DNA of 64,000 nucleotides from Protonemura montana (lineage: Eukaryota > Arthropoda > Insecta > Plecoptera > Nemouridae). The stretch covers positions 14,001,021 through 14,065,020 of the forward strand of contig OX387602.1 of assembly GCA_947568835.1 (NCBI GenBank), in the 5' to 3' direction. Below, in pieces: positions 14,301-24,680 of the stretch. Under the pieces are notes generated by a model, which was given only the letters and a program-made list of their open reading frames with translations, ran no database searches and was not told where the DNA came from. The first letter of the stretch is position 1. Every line of letters begins with the position of its first letter. The position numbers were made by a program, and so were the translations under genes.

Positions 14301-17300
14301 AAGTAGTTGTCGGTTGCTAATTTTTGCTAAGACAATCTAATCATGGTCTGACATTAGCGCTGAGACTCACCCACTACATCTTAACTGCACACCCAATGGT
14401 GGGACGTAGAGTTGAGAGGGTTTTATTTTCAAAATTCTGCATTTGTTTGTACATGCTAGTTACAATGTTCTTGTTTTAGTATTTCATAACTGGGCACTTT
14501 TTAGTTTCATTGTAAGTGAAATGGAAAATCGGTTGGATATGCTAGGTATTTTTTTTAATTGAGGGAAAACAGTGGCTTGTTTTGGGGTACTTGCTCGTAG
14601 TGCATGCAATTAACACAGAGAATTTCATGACTTCGCATTTACCAGAAAAAATTGCGCACGCTTTTACATATATATTTTTTTTTAGTTTTAAATTATTTCT
14701 AGGAACGCTGATGTTTATTTTGTTTCAATGTTTTGAGGGAGCGTAAAAACAAAATGCTTACCCCAATGACGTGATGTTTTCTCTCTAGTGGTGGAAATTT
14801 GAATATTTTGCACCAGTAAAACGTATCCATTTTTTCGGGCACCGTGAACTGAAAGCAGAAGAAAATTACATTAGCAAAAAATGGCAAACTAACTCAATTA
14901 TCAACACCGCAAACAAGAATGCTTTGCTGTGGAGAATGAGCTCGGTCAATGTTTCCTTCGCGGGCCCAGGTCCCTATAATGTCTAACTCGTCCTGCGAGA
15001 GCGGTATTAAGTCACTTTGAGTCGGAGGCCTTTGGCGTTTTGGCTCGATAAGCGTAAATTATTTCCAAGCGTACATTTAGTGGGATTGTGGTGTAATCGA
15101 ACAAAGATCGACAAAGCTTTGCTGTCGGGACACCAAAATGTGAGCCGGCAATTGGTGTGCTGGTCGTTCTTAGAGGGTGTGAACATTAATTGGTGTAACG
15201 CTTAGAATTTAGTCAAACCACTATTTGGCGACATGGACTTTGTCGCTTTTTCCTCTCTTGGCGGTGCTTTTTTTGAACAAAACTTTCTTGCCAACTTGGA
15301 AGCACAAAAACGAAGTTTGACACGTTGTATTTATATTGATCAGAAAATGTTATGGAAACTAATTTTTTGTTTTTATTGATTTGCATGAACATTACATTAA
15401 ATTACATCGATTTCCGGGTTCAGAGTTCCTTCACTATTTTCCCAGTGATCGCATTTGATAAACTGTTTATAAAAGGAAAACTGAATAAGCTGCAAAAACA
15501 TGTCAACAAAGCTCGCTCACGTCGTTCTATCGCTCTATCGTTGACTTCACCCGCTCAGCATAGATTTCCGGCAGAGGCGCCACCGTTTTTTTTTTCGTTT
15601 GACATGCGAGGTTAGTCATTTTAAAACAACTCAACTCCGCTGATGTCCGCCATTTTCATTTTGCTCTAAAGCTTTTTTCGAGTGAAGATATTTTATTTTC
15701 AAGCTATTGTATCATAATTTGTCTACCCATTGCAACAATCTTGGGAGTTATTTTGCTGATGTAATAAATATTTTGAAATCCCTCCACTAAAATCATAACT
15801 GAAAGTTCATTGATGCGTAGGTGGCAATGCTGAGGGGCAGTCCTTGTCCTTGTAACTTCTCTCGCGGGCTAGAATGTACGGTATTTTAGTGACTTATAGT
15901 GCAACGATTTTTCCCCCAGGTGCGCTGCCTTCCTCACTGACTATTCCCCGGGAAATTTAAACATAATTTCAATTAGCGATACCTAAACTAATTGATACGT
16001 AACGACATTTGCATGCAGGTAAACAGAATTGTCTAGGGTCACGAACTCGACAAAAGACTTACATCGGTGAGGGCCACGTCCCATTGGCGCAGACCGGGTC
16101 GCGGTGTTTTCAGCGTTGTCGGTGGCTTGATGAGATGCAGACTGCGACCTCCGCGTCGATCGCCGTGCCAGTTTAACCCTTGTAGGTGCCCCGAGGCGTC
16201 TAGCGATGGATCCGAACGGTAAATTGCCCAAATCACGCGCACAGTGTCGCTCTGCAAAGAGAAATGACGAACCGTGATTAGACACCGCTCGTATTATGTC
16301 ATGGAGTACGTTTGAAATCTAATTCAAATAGCACAAACTTGCAATGGGCAGAGTATTTGATTATTATTTGATTATTATAAAATTGTTGAGATTTACTTCT
16401 CAAAAATATGTATCCAATCAGGGTCTCGAGCCATGAACCGCTAAAACCCTCGAAAGAAATTGTATTATTAAATTTGTATTTTTCTTAGAGATTATTAGTG
16501 GTAATAACAACAATACATTGGCATCAAATAAAGCTTAGTTTTTTGTTTTACCTAATGTCAATGTGTTTTTAACAGGAAAAATATGTTTCTTCATCAAAGT
16601 CTCTTTAATAATAAAATATCTCTGAATATTTACCCAAAATACACAGAAATATTGTCATCTGCGCAACGTGTATCAGCCACTCGGTCTCTGGATGCCATCT
16701 CTATACACATTCATTTCAGTGCAGCATTATTTACTCCTAACGGTCGTTTTTGATCTGTTACATTCAGCACAGCTAATTGTAGCAGTTGAATACAATTTAA
16801 TAATCACCATCTTGATTTGACATAATAATTTAAGTCAGTGTCAACTATGGCATGACATTTTTGATCGGCCGTCGTCGCTGGCACCCACGTCAAGGTTCTG
16901 TATACCTGAGCGTCATCAGCAGCTGACGCGTGGCTTTCGGAAAATCATAGAAAAGCGTAATTCACCTGCTTTGGACGTGCGCGGAAAGTTAATACTATGG
17001 CGCATTGTGACTATAGTTCATTTCATCTTAAGAAAAATAGTTTAATCGTTTTTTTTTCAAGAACCCAATGAGGACCAAACAGGGCTGAATACCTGCACAC
17101 CTGCGATATATAATTTTGTGTATTCAATTGAAAAGGTTAGTAGCTGATTTCTAGCAGTAGTAGTAGCAACAGTGAGTTTTCTTGGGAAATGAGGGGTTGG
17201 TACTAACAACCTAACACCAACAGTTACAAACTACCCCTGCCTATCTTGAGGAAACAAATAGGCTTTATGGCAAATGTTTTTAACCCTTGTCTGCTGATCG

Positions 17301-20300
17301 CAGTTAACGACACCGAGTAGGTACCTAACATGTGGCCAACTCCTTTACCTTCTCGTGTTGCAACGGAGTATAGACATAGTGCTGAGCTGCATTCATGATT
17401 TGGCTGTCCATTTTCCGCGAGCAAACGGAGAATAATGACAATTGCAGTTCACATACCAGACCAAGCCATTGATCATTTTATGCGTTCTGTTAGATTAGAA
17501 GGAGTGGTCGATGTTAAATTCTTTATTGTGAGGGAGGGTTTCTATCGATTTCAATGTGGTAGGCAAGGTACCACTTTGCCAAATTGTTATCGATTTTTAG
17601 GCTCAAAACTGAGCTCAAAACTGTTTGTGAGATTGTTGAGTATCCTGCCGAGAATTTGACGTCACTTTTTTTGACTCAACATGTTTTTAAAAGAACATGA
17701 ACTCATTAACCTTCTAAATAAAAAGTTAATCGCTTAGGAAGCGCCCCAAATCTCCTGTTTATCATACAAATTGAACCTGTAAGCACTGAAGTACATCAAT
17801 TACTTTAAAACTTTGCCTTGAATCTTGATGATTCTCCCAGATTGACGATTTGGTTTTGATTGTTAAAGTCTTAATGATCTTGACAATGACACTAGGATTG
17901 CAATCACCAGGGCCGTGAATAAGGGTGTTAAAAAGTCATTCACCATTAGATCGTTTTCTTTATTCAAAATCAGGAAGGCTGTGGATTCATGGAATTCAAT
18001 TAGTTTGGAGTTTTCTTAGAAGAATCCCAGCCAAGAAGCCGTGACTTGTTGCTCGATGAGATCAAGAGACGGGGGAAACGAGTCAATCACACCTGCTGTG
18101 TCTGACAGTTTAATGGCTACCAAGGACAACGTCCGGTGAATTCAAAATTCGATTGGTTCTGCAAATGCACAACTTTGGCAAGTCTAATCGACAGATTAAT
18201 ACTTGCAATGACAAAATGGTTTTTGTTGGCATTCTCTGCGGATGTCCGTGAATGGATCGCTATGGTTCGCCTGCATAAGTTGACAGGGATAACGTAAAAA
18301 AGTCTGGCACTATTCTGCTCTAGTTGCCGGAAATACTCAAAAAATATTTTGATATAATCCTCAGATCCAAAAATACCGAGTTGATAACTACGTTAAGAAA
18401 ACTTTATATCGCGAAGCATTTGATTACCATTCTGAATCCACAAACTCAAATGTTGTTATTTGTCAAGTAAGGGAAAATGATTGCAAATTTACTTCCAAAT
18501 ACCGGCAGAAATATGCAAGAGTTGTCTCGACTTTTGATAAGTTTCTTCTGCAACCTGTAATGAGCCAACCCCACAATTGCGACGTCTAGCATATAATATT
18601 CCACGGTGCTCACCCCCAGAGGCATGTCATTGTCGGTGTCGCAAGTGTCGAGGGCCCGGCGGAACCTGAGCACGGTGTGGCTGCCGTTTTGGCTGCCTCC
18701 CAGGAGGTCGTAGTTCTGCTCGGCGTCTTCCACCGGCGCCAGCGTCTTCGACTTGCCGTGACAGTCCTGAAACATGACGGTGCGGTCAGCTACTAATGCA
18801 CGTTACAATGTCTACTTTAGAGAGAACATCAAATTCTAGCCACATACCAAAAAGCATAAAAACTGCAGCCGTTTCTCCTGTACCACAGGAAAGACGTACA
18901 TATTTCACGTATAATCTTAGTACCTTAGTGCCTCGGTTTAGCATAGGTAGGTACTAGTTATTAAAAATTAATTTACTTTCCCTCCCAAAATTGCCAGCGC
19001 TACAGCTTCGGGAACTATATTCTTAGCTTGTTTCCGATTTTTAGCTACCACATTTGTGTTTTTGCAACAAGAAATTTACAAGCAACGCATTTGTTCTTTT
19101 TTCAACAAGACTGCCCTGTCATACACTTAAAGACATTTTGAATAGATTTTAGAACCAAAAATCCGAGGAGACTACAAATGAAAAACTGACCGTAACTAGA
19201 GTTTACTATCTGTCAACACAACTATGTTTCCGGCGAGATTGGATCTCCTACGGGACCCCCAGGGCCTCTGGACAACGTCCGGTCTCCCCGGGCGGGGCGC
19301 TCTCCAAAAAACAGGAACACGATGAGAAAAACCAACCACGCAATTCACAAGGGGGTTGCTTTGTGATACGAATTGTTAATTTCGCGTCTGCCACCGAAGC
19401 TGGCGAATTCATTAACCATGGGACTGGCTTGCAGCTGGTCACAAAGTTGACAAAGTTGGAGTTGGGGCTTTGAGTTTGGCCCAAAATATTTTGGGGCTGC
19501 AAGGAAAGAATGCATGTTGATGAAAGAATGGAGCATAGCGGGGGTGTTGTCATAGCTTTAATGGTAGGTGACGAACATTTGTGACGACTGGATAGCAATA
19601 TGTGATTTTGGTGGCACTTTCCGTATGATACTGCCCGCCTAGCATCGAGGTGATTAGATTGATCTGCAAGGGTGGAGGGGAGAACCGTTGCTGGTGTGTT
19701 GACTAACCAGTGTGTCGTTTCTCATACTACGGTCACTCATCCAATGTGTGGTCTTCAGAAGCGTTGCTTAATTTTTTTATCCCGTGGTAACGTTTTTACT
19801 TTGGGAATATTGTTTGATGGTACGGCCTGTTGATAGTAACCACTTACGTATACAGATGCTTGAAGTTATGCAATTTTAAAGGGTTCTGCAAGTTCCTGAA
19901 TAACATCTTTAATATCATGGTGATTATTTTCAGATTATTTCAAATTCGGCGTACCACATGGCATGAGCGATAAGGATCTTCATGACATATGGACTGGAAT
20001 AATTGGACACAATAAAACTTGTCTTACTAATCTGACACAGATTTCTTCGATTTATTGAGCAAAGTGGACGATTATATATCTCTTCATAAAATATCTTGTG
20101 ACGAGGTAATAAGATTTCACACTCTATTATTTTTCTGAAGATGTAACCAATGTTGAAGTTCATTAATGCGCTCGGTGTGATCTTCATAATTAGCTCAACA
20201 ACTTCTTAATTGCATTAAAAATGATAAAAAAGATAGGGTGATGCTTGCTTGCGTCTCTTTATGGGAACGTCTACAATTAGATTCGGTTGACAGAGCATTT

Positions 20301-23300
20301 TATATGAAAGAACATTCGGATACATCCTGTGCAGACTGCAAAGTCTCGTGTATTGCATGTTTCCTTCAGCATAGCAAAGCAGGCAGCCTAAACTGGAAGC
20401 ATGGAAGTTTCTTTACTGCTTGGCTACAGGCTGTAATTATTGCTCTCGGCGTAAACTCACCGCGGTCCTGCTCTTTCAGTTTCCTTCGCAGCTACCTACT
20501 GCAGGATGTTTGCTTTTTTTTTTACATTTCCTACGGATGATGGTATTTATTAAGTTCAATGGCAGCGTCTCGATCCGTGAACCGTTCTGACCTAGGTCAG
20601 GGCCAAATAATTACGAATGAGGCATTCAAAGAAAAAAAAAAAAACTGAAATTTATCTCACGCATCTTTCCATGAGAATATTTTATTAATTAGTAGTTGGC
20701 AGTCTTCTTTAAAAATTATGGTTTTATTGTTTCATTGTAGAAAGTTGCTACTTTTGAAGCACTGGGTTCGGCCTCCCGCTCATAACTTTTGTGGAAACTC
20801 TTTTTTAATATTTTTGTTGTGTCCAGTGTTACTTTCTGGACTTTCAGCTGCATAGCAGAGCCAGCCTTGACCTTAACATTTCCACGATTAAAAAAGCTAT
20901 GGTCTAAAACCCCTCCGTATGTGTCTTTTCTTTTCCCTGCGCGTAGGGTCGAGTTTACACGAGCTCCCCAAACCAAAATCAAACACTTAATCACTGAAAT
21001 TTCTTTGATCAACTCCTGCTGTTGTCAAGTCTGTTGGCGCGATCTTTCCCGACCGTTTCCATCTGTTGCCGGATAGATTTCATTGTCTCCCTCTGCTCTA
21101 AAACATCTTGAATCGTCAGGACCTTCGAAGCTCGCCGCCCTTTTCCAGAACCCCGGCACGGCGCGTGCCGCAGGAGGCAGTTGCTTTCCTCGACGCGTGC
21201 CTTTATCCTTGGTCTATCTGGCCATGTTCAGTTCGGCTGGTAGGCAGCTGCTCAAACCATGGCTCAAACCGGCCGGCATCTACCAATCCGAATCCGCCGT
21301 TATTACCTCCAGGTGCAACGTTCTAAATATTATCAACAATCCCCCTTCGGTTCTGCTAGGTTCCCCAACGACGACGACTGACGCCGACATGTTGACGAAG
21401 TTACGTGCGTTTTCTCAGCAGCTGCCGGAGATCGATGGTGGTTGAATGATGTTTTTATAGCTCTTCGATGTTATTCGATTACTTGGCATGTGCCCTATTG
21501 GAGATATATTTTTGCGATATCTGATTTGGATGGTTGTTGTACTGCCTAGTGCTTGTGACGTAGGTGACGGTGGCGTTCTTTGCTTATGGGGTTTGTCGAT
21601 ATTTTGGCGCCAAAAACGATGATCACGAACTTGTTTTGATGTGGGATTTGCGATTTCTGCACAATATCAATACAATTGCGAATGAAGAGTTAACTGGCAA
21701 AGTATAATCATAGGGCTCGTTTATAACATATTCTGATTTAGATACTATACAATTTCTAGAGATTATATAATTTTCATATCTCTTAATTACATCGCAATTA
21801 CTTACAAGAATTCAGTTTAATTTGTTCTGTTAAATCGCAAAACTGCACAGTGAAAAACGAATGTTCATAAAGGATAGCAGCAAACGAAATGCTTTATTGA
21901 AGTAATTAAACTTATGACACATTTAATTTAAATTTCTATGCCAAATGAGAAATGCCGGTAGCAAAGAAACGCCAGAACACCATCCGAAATACGAGTTCAC
22001 AGTGTTTTTCTTGAAGCTAGAACAAGATCCTTTGCTAAATACTTCAAAGTTGTTTTCTTCACAAGGCGTGCATTTACTTGGAGACTGATTTTCAAATACC
22101 TGCGGTGCTAGAAATTATTGACAAACGCTCACAATAAATGTACTCCTTCCGTATGGAAGATTTTGAACTTATTTCCATCCCCATGCTTTGATTGTCTTTG
22201 ATTGTCTACCAAACTCATCCTGATTGCGACTTTGAGTTTTCTTTAAGCGCACGCTCCTTGTTTTCCCTGCAATCGGTTTTCCACTTGTAATCAACTTGTT
22301 TTCGAGGTTTCATATTCGTGACAGCATTTGTTTTAACGGTTTCCTACACGAAAGTGTGGGAACGACGAATCTAGAAACAGGTTGCTGGTTTCCTGTCTGT
22401 TTTGTTCGGTGAAACGATGTATCAACATTTTATACGTGCATTCATTATCATAAGGGTTCCGTAGTTCTACTGCAGCTACTATTAGCAGAATTCCCAACGA
22501 CATCTTGGGAAAATCTGTCTCCTTTTATGTTTAGATACTGTTTAAAAAAAAATCGTCAATTACTTAGGCCTGTGAATGTTTAAAGAATAAGTCGACCCAC
22601 CTTTCCTCCGCCTCGTTTCGGATGTTCATAGGTATATGACATTATGATATTATGGGAATGTGCAGGTAGAGGACTTATGTTCGATGAATGCGGGGCTACC
22701 TTATATCGTGAGCCATCTGCCTTTCTTCCCCACGGTTGTCGCGACTTTTCTTATTTCACATTTTGTGTATTTGTCCAGAAATGTAGAATCCCATGTATTT
22801 GTTATTTGCATTCGTCTCAAAGCACCCCATCTTTTCGCATGCTCTTGAGCAAAGGGCCTAAGGGCTCTGCACCCTGCAGTAAACTGAGTAGTTACGATTC
22901 TCTCCAACTAATAACATTATAATCAAGTTCTTGTTCAAGTGAGACTTTACAGATCATAGTAATGCCAGTGGGCGTCAAATTCAAAAGCCATCACTTGCTA
23001 GCAAATTATCAAACACAAGCAAGCATCAATTGCGAACATGATTATTATTTCGCGTGTCCGGATCAACACCATACATACATATCAACTATGATCTATTGTT
23101 TCTCTTGCTATGTCGATTATTAATCATAGAGAAAATATTGTGAATTTACATCGTTATAAGTATCAGGTACCTAATTTATTATGCAACTTGTAAAGAACAT
23201 TATGCAGATACGATCTCAAGTACAATTCACATGACACGTTGTGTTTGGTTTCATACATTCTACACCTACTGTTATTGATCAGTGTTAAAAATGAAAGTAC

Positions 23301-24355
23301 TTCAAACCAAATTGGCGTGTCATCTGCACTGAAAAAAGGGGTTGCTTCTCAGTGTACGTTCTACTTGCCTAGACTCGGAACTTTGTTACTTGCGACCAGT
23401 AATGCACACGAATGGCTTTCCCTGCATGAAGCGTTGCTGCTGTCGGGAAATTCTGTACTTGTCCCCTCGAGATTTGCCGGAGAGCAAGCTTAGTTTATAT
23501 ACTTGAACGAATGTAAGGGCTGTGCTGGTTTTATATTAGGCTAATATGAATACTTGCGATGGTTGCAAAAGCGCAAGGGACAGTTAAAACAAAATCACGG
23601 CTGACTGTGACATACCATTCCTAGCAAAATTATTCGTCTAGCTTCCTTTCCATAGACATGAAAGTTGCAGGATCTCATTTTCCCCACAGTGACCACGTGC
23701 TGTCATACGGGCTATCTTACAGCGCCGGTAAAGTAACTTACAAAAATAAGAAGACGCTTACCACTATAAACGCCTTTCCGGTGTTATCGTCCACCCATCC
23801 CAAAACGATATCGGCTCCTTCCATGTCGCCTCGAGGCGAAAATCCGAGGCCCACATATCCAGTAGTGGGTGCTTCGATTTTGAAATCAACTTGATGATCG
23901 CGAATTGTCCAGCTCAGTCGAACATGACCTTCGTAATCCAGATTCACAGTATGCACCCACTTTTCACTGTCTACGATCACATTTTCCACCTCGTGCAAGA
24001 GATCTTCGACACTCTCGTCCACCACCTCCTCCACCTCGTAACTAGCAACACTTCGCTTGGACCGAAATCTCCTGTCCTCCCATTTCGCCTCGTATTGCGA
24101 CAATTTTGCGTTGTTCAAATTTCTGTGATGACTCGGATTTCCTTTCGCGTTTTGTTCGACTTCTAGCCGAGCTGTCAACGCCTCCTTTTGAGTAACCTGT
24201 TGCCGCCGTCCCTGATCAACATGCGCTACATACTGGTCCAGTAAATCGATCCTGTTGTTTTGCTCGTCGACTATATTCTCCGATCGTGATCGATAATTGT
24301 ATCCATGGACGGTAAAGAGGAAGACACACCCGAATACCAGCACTAGCCAGCCCAT
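8156..24355 (-). CDS. MOXD1-homolog / dopamine-beta-hydroxylase-like copper monooxygenase, ten exons, complete
   Basis: Type II copper, ascorbate-dependent monooxygenase precursor of about 804 residues, expected in the secretory pathway or at the cell surface; the substrate is unknown. Exons: 24355-23762, 18766-18614, 16251-16063, 14848-14762, 13902-13704, 12265-12164, 11899-11736, 10251-10009, 9084-8563, 8317-8156, all GT-AG with agreeing phases. Order: signal peptide (1-18), charged extension with dibasic RSKR (98-101), DOMON domain (about 135-255), Cu2_monooxygen N and C domains (about 300-615), Thr/Ser-rich linker, and a hydrophobic C-terminus (about 785-804) fitting a GPI signal. Copper ligands inferred from DBH/PHM are all present: His355, His356 (VHHM), His433 (EVHF), His511 and His513 (HSH), Met586 (EMC). 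It is longer than vertebrate MOXD1 because of N- and C-terminal extensions. Close alternatives are tyramine beta-hydroxylase or olf413-type paralogs; the GPI-type tail favours a MOXD1 homolog. Confidence 0.95.
8563..9084 (-). CDS. Monooxygenase exon 9: CuM methionine and C-terminal extension
   Basis: 174 codons starting GGYSTKQEMCLAFVLYYPR; Met586 is the CuM ligand. A Thr/Ser-rich linker (ITTSTTTSAAP) and about 100 further residues follow, beyond the usual catalytic core. Acceptor TTCACAG, donor ATC|GTAAGT. Confidence 0.94.
9612..9634. repeat. 23-nt palindrome
   Basis: Two 11-bp arms (AATTGGCACCC and its complement) around a single base, in intron 8 of the monooxygenase. It could be a dimeric protein-binding site or an RNA stem. 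Confidence 0.8.
10009..10251 (-). CDS. Monooxygenase exon 8: CuM HxH site
   Basis: 81 codons, MLPDDGIKIISVVLHSHLAG to NRTEPTF. His511 and His513 in HSH are two CuM ligands. Acceptor TTAG, donor TTC|GTAAGT. Confidence 0.95.
11736..11899 (-). CDS. Monooxygenase exon 7
   Basis: 164 bp encoding SYSPGLRLFYTEHLRKHDAG to CNSECTDK, with acceptor TTTCAG and donor AAG|GTATGG. This is the hinge and the start of the C-terminal copper domain. Confidence 0.94.
12164..12265 (-). CDS. Monooxygenase exon 6: third CuH histidine
   Basis: 102 bp, phase 1 on both sides, encoding GEFLPDHVGLPLG to MMEVHFDNPSFRR. His433 in EVHF corresponds to the third CuH ligand. Confidence 0.94.
13194..13220. repeat. (GT)n followed by G-rich run
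   Basis: Alternating GT of about ten bases followed by a broken G run, in intron 5 of the monooxygenase (12266-13703). Confidence 0.7.
13704..13902 (-). CDS. Monooxygenase exon 5: CuH di-histidine site
   Basis: 66 codons plus one base, YEPLLSAGHTGYVHHMLL to WAIGSE. VHHM supplies two CuH ligands (His355 and His356). Acceptor TTTCAG, donor G|GTACGT, phase 1. Confidence 0.95.
14762..14848 (-). CDS. Monooxygenase exon 4: Cu2_monooxygen N domain start
   Basis: 29 codons, FTVPEKMDTFYWCK to RKHHVIG. YWC and KHH are conserved in the DBH family. Acceptor CTTTCAG, donor GTAAGC. Confidence 0.94.
15566..15875 (+). mobile_element. Dispersed element copy 1 (single-unit form)
   Basis: Shares with copies 2-4 the ordered blocks CCGGCAGAGGCGCCACCG, ACATGCG, CGCTGATGTCCGC, ATTTTGCTCTAAAGC, CAATCTTGGGA, TATTTTGAAATCC and GGGGCAGTCCTTGT...CTTCTCTCGCGGGCTAGA. 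The last block is present once. It lies in intron 3 of the monooxygenase. No ORF, so non-autonomous. Confidence 0.8.
16063..16251 (-). CDS. Monooxygenase exon 3: DOMON end and linker
   Basis: 63 codons, SDTVRVIWAIY to DVALTD, with acceptor TTTGCAG and donor GTAAGT. VRVIWAI is the typical last DOMON strand. Confidence 0.95.
16352..16445. mobile_element. Diverged copy of the tRNA-like fold-back arm
   Basis: Shares TTTGATTATTAT, then CTCAAAAATATGTATCC and GGGTCTCGAGCC, with the left arm of the fold-back element at 34958-35192. B-box-like bases are partly lost. An old fragment of the same family. Confidence 0.5.
16446..18613. other. Intron 2 of the monooxygenase gene (most)
   Basis: Non-coding AT-rich intron. 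A frame at 17435-17659 shows no recognisable domain. A possible retroelement gag relic lies at about 18040-18300. Confidence 0.5.
18040..18300 (+). mobile_element. Possible LTR-retrotransposon gag relic
   Basis: Across shifted frames the order TLASLIDRLI, NDKMVFVGI, DVREW and HKLTG resembles the gag capsid C-terminal region of Gypsy-type elements (LxDxLIxDxIVxGI...VRExLL...LTL). Stops and frame changes show it is dead. Similarity judged by eye only. Confidence 0.3.
18614..18766 (-). CDS. Monooxygenase exon 2: DOMON middle
   Basis: 51 codons from DCHGKS to NDMPLG, with acceptor TTTCAG|GACTGT and donor GGGG|GTGAGC, phase 0 on both sides. DCHG and the RALDTCD stretch are typical of DBH/MOXD1 DOMON domains. 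Confidence 0.95.
18767..23761. other. Intron 1 of the monooxygenase gene
   Basis: About 5 kb. It includes a GC-rich stretch at 19220-19330, a GC-rich open-frame island at 20716-21445, and AT-rich filler elsewhere. A run of T at 20512-20522 and a run of A at 20631-20644 are simple tracts. Confidence 0.6.
20716..21445. other. GC-rich island with open frames on both strands, unidentified
   Basis: A 120-codon plus frame (21083-21445) and a 98-codon minus frame (20716-21012) lie in a stretch clearly richer in GC than its surroundings. A minus reading just upstream (IQDVLEQRETMKSIRQQ) looks coding-like and would need one frameshift to join the 98-codon frame, which ends within an AATAAA. No family is recognised. 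It could be a broken retrocopy, an enhancer, or chance. Confidence 0.25.
23762..24355 (-). CDS. Monooxygenase exon 1: signal peptide, extension, DOMON start
   Basis: 198 codons. The ATG follows CAGCTGCC. MGWLVLVFGCVFLFTVHG is the signal peptide, RSKR|S is a proprotein-convertase-type site, and the DOMON core includes GYVGLGFSPRG and GADIVLGWVDD. The exon ends FIV at GTG|GTAAGC, phase 0. Confidence 0.95.
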
Positions 24356-24680
24356 GGCAGCTGCTCACTGTTGGCTCGTACAGAACGACCGACGACCAAC
24401 CTTCAAGATGCACTATTCGCGACTGGCTGGCACGGCATGTGGTTCATAGCCATCGGCTCTCAGTCGCTACCGGCGGCGGCAGCGGCTGCCCCCTAACCCT
24501 CCACCTAGAAAGCCAGGCCGTCTACCGCGCGAAGAGCCACCAAACCGTGGCAGATCGCTTAACTTACCTTTGCTTTGCATTCAATTCTTACTTACCTTGT
24601 TCTGCTCGCTGGCAACAAGGCTGGGACACTCGCAAAGAATTGGCAAGTGTTGCACGTCGGAGGTGTCTCCTGACGTGGGT
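24356..24680 (-). promoter_or_regulatory. GC-rich 5' region of the monooxygenase gene
   Basis: CpG- and CGG/CAG-rich sequence immediately upstream of the start codon, fitting a 5' UTR or promoter. Two consensus donors read on the minus strand, AAG|GTAAGT at 24568/24567 and AAG|GTAAGT at 24596/24595, could end alternative non-coding first exons. Confidence 0.45.

Larger units (their letters stand above)
9085..16062. other. Introns 3-8 of the monooxygenase gene
   Basis: Non-coding apart from the exons listed. They contain the 23-nt palindrome at 9612-9634, a (GT)n/G-rich stretch at 13194-13220, and one copy of the dispersed element at 15566-15875. Nothing else is recognised. Confidence 0.6.
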
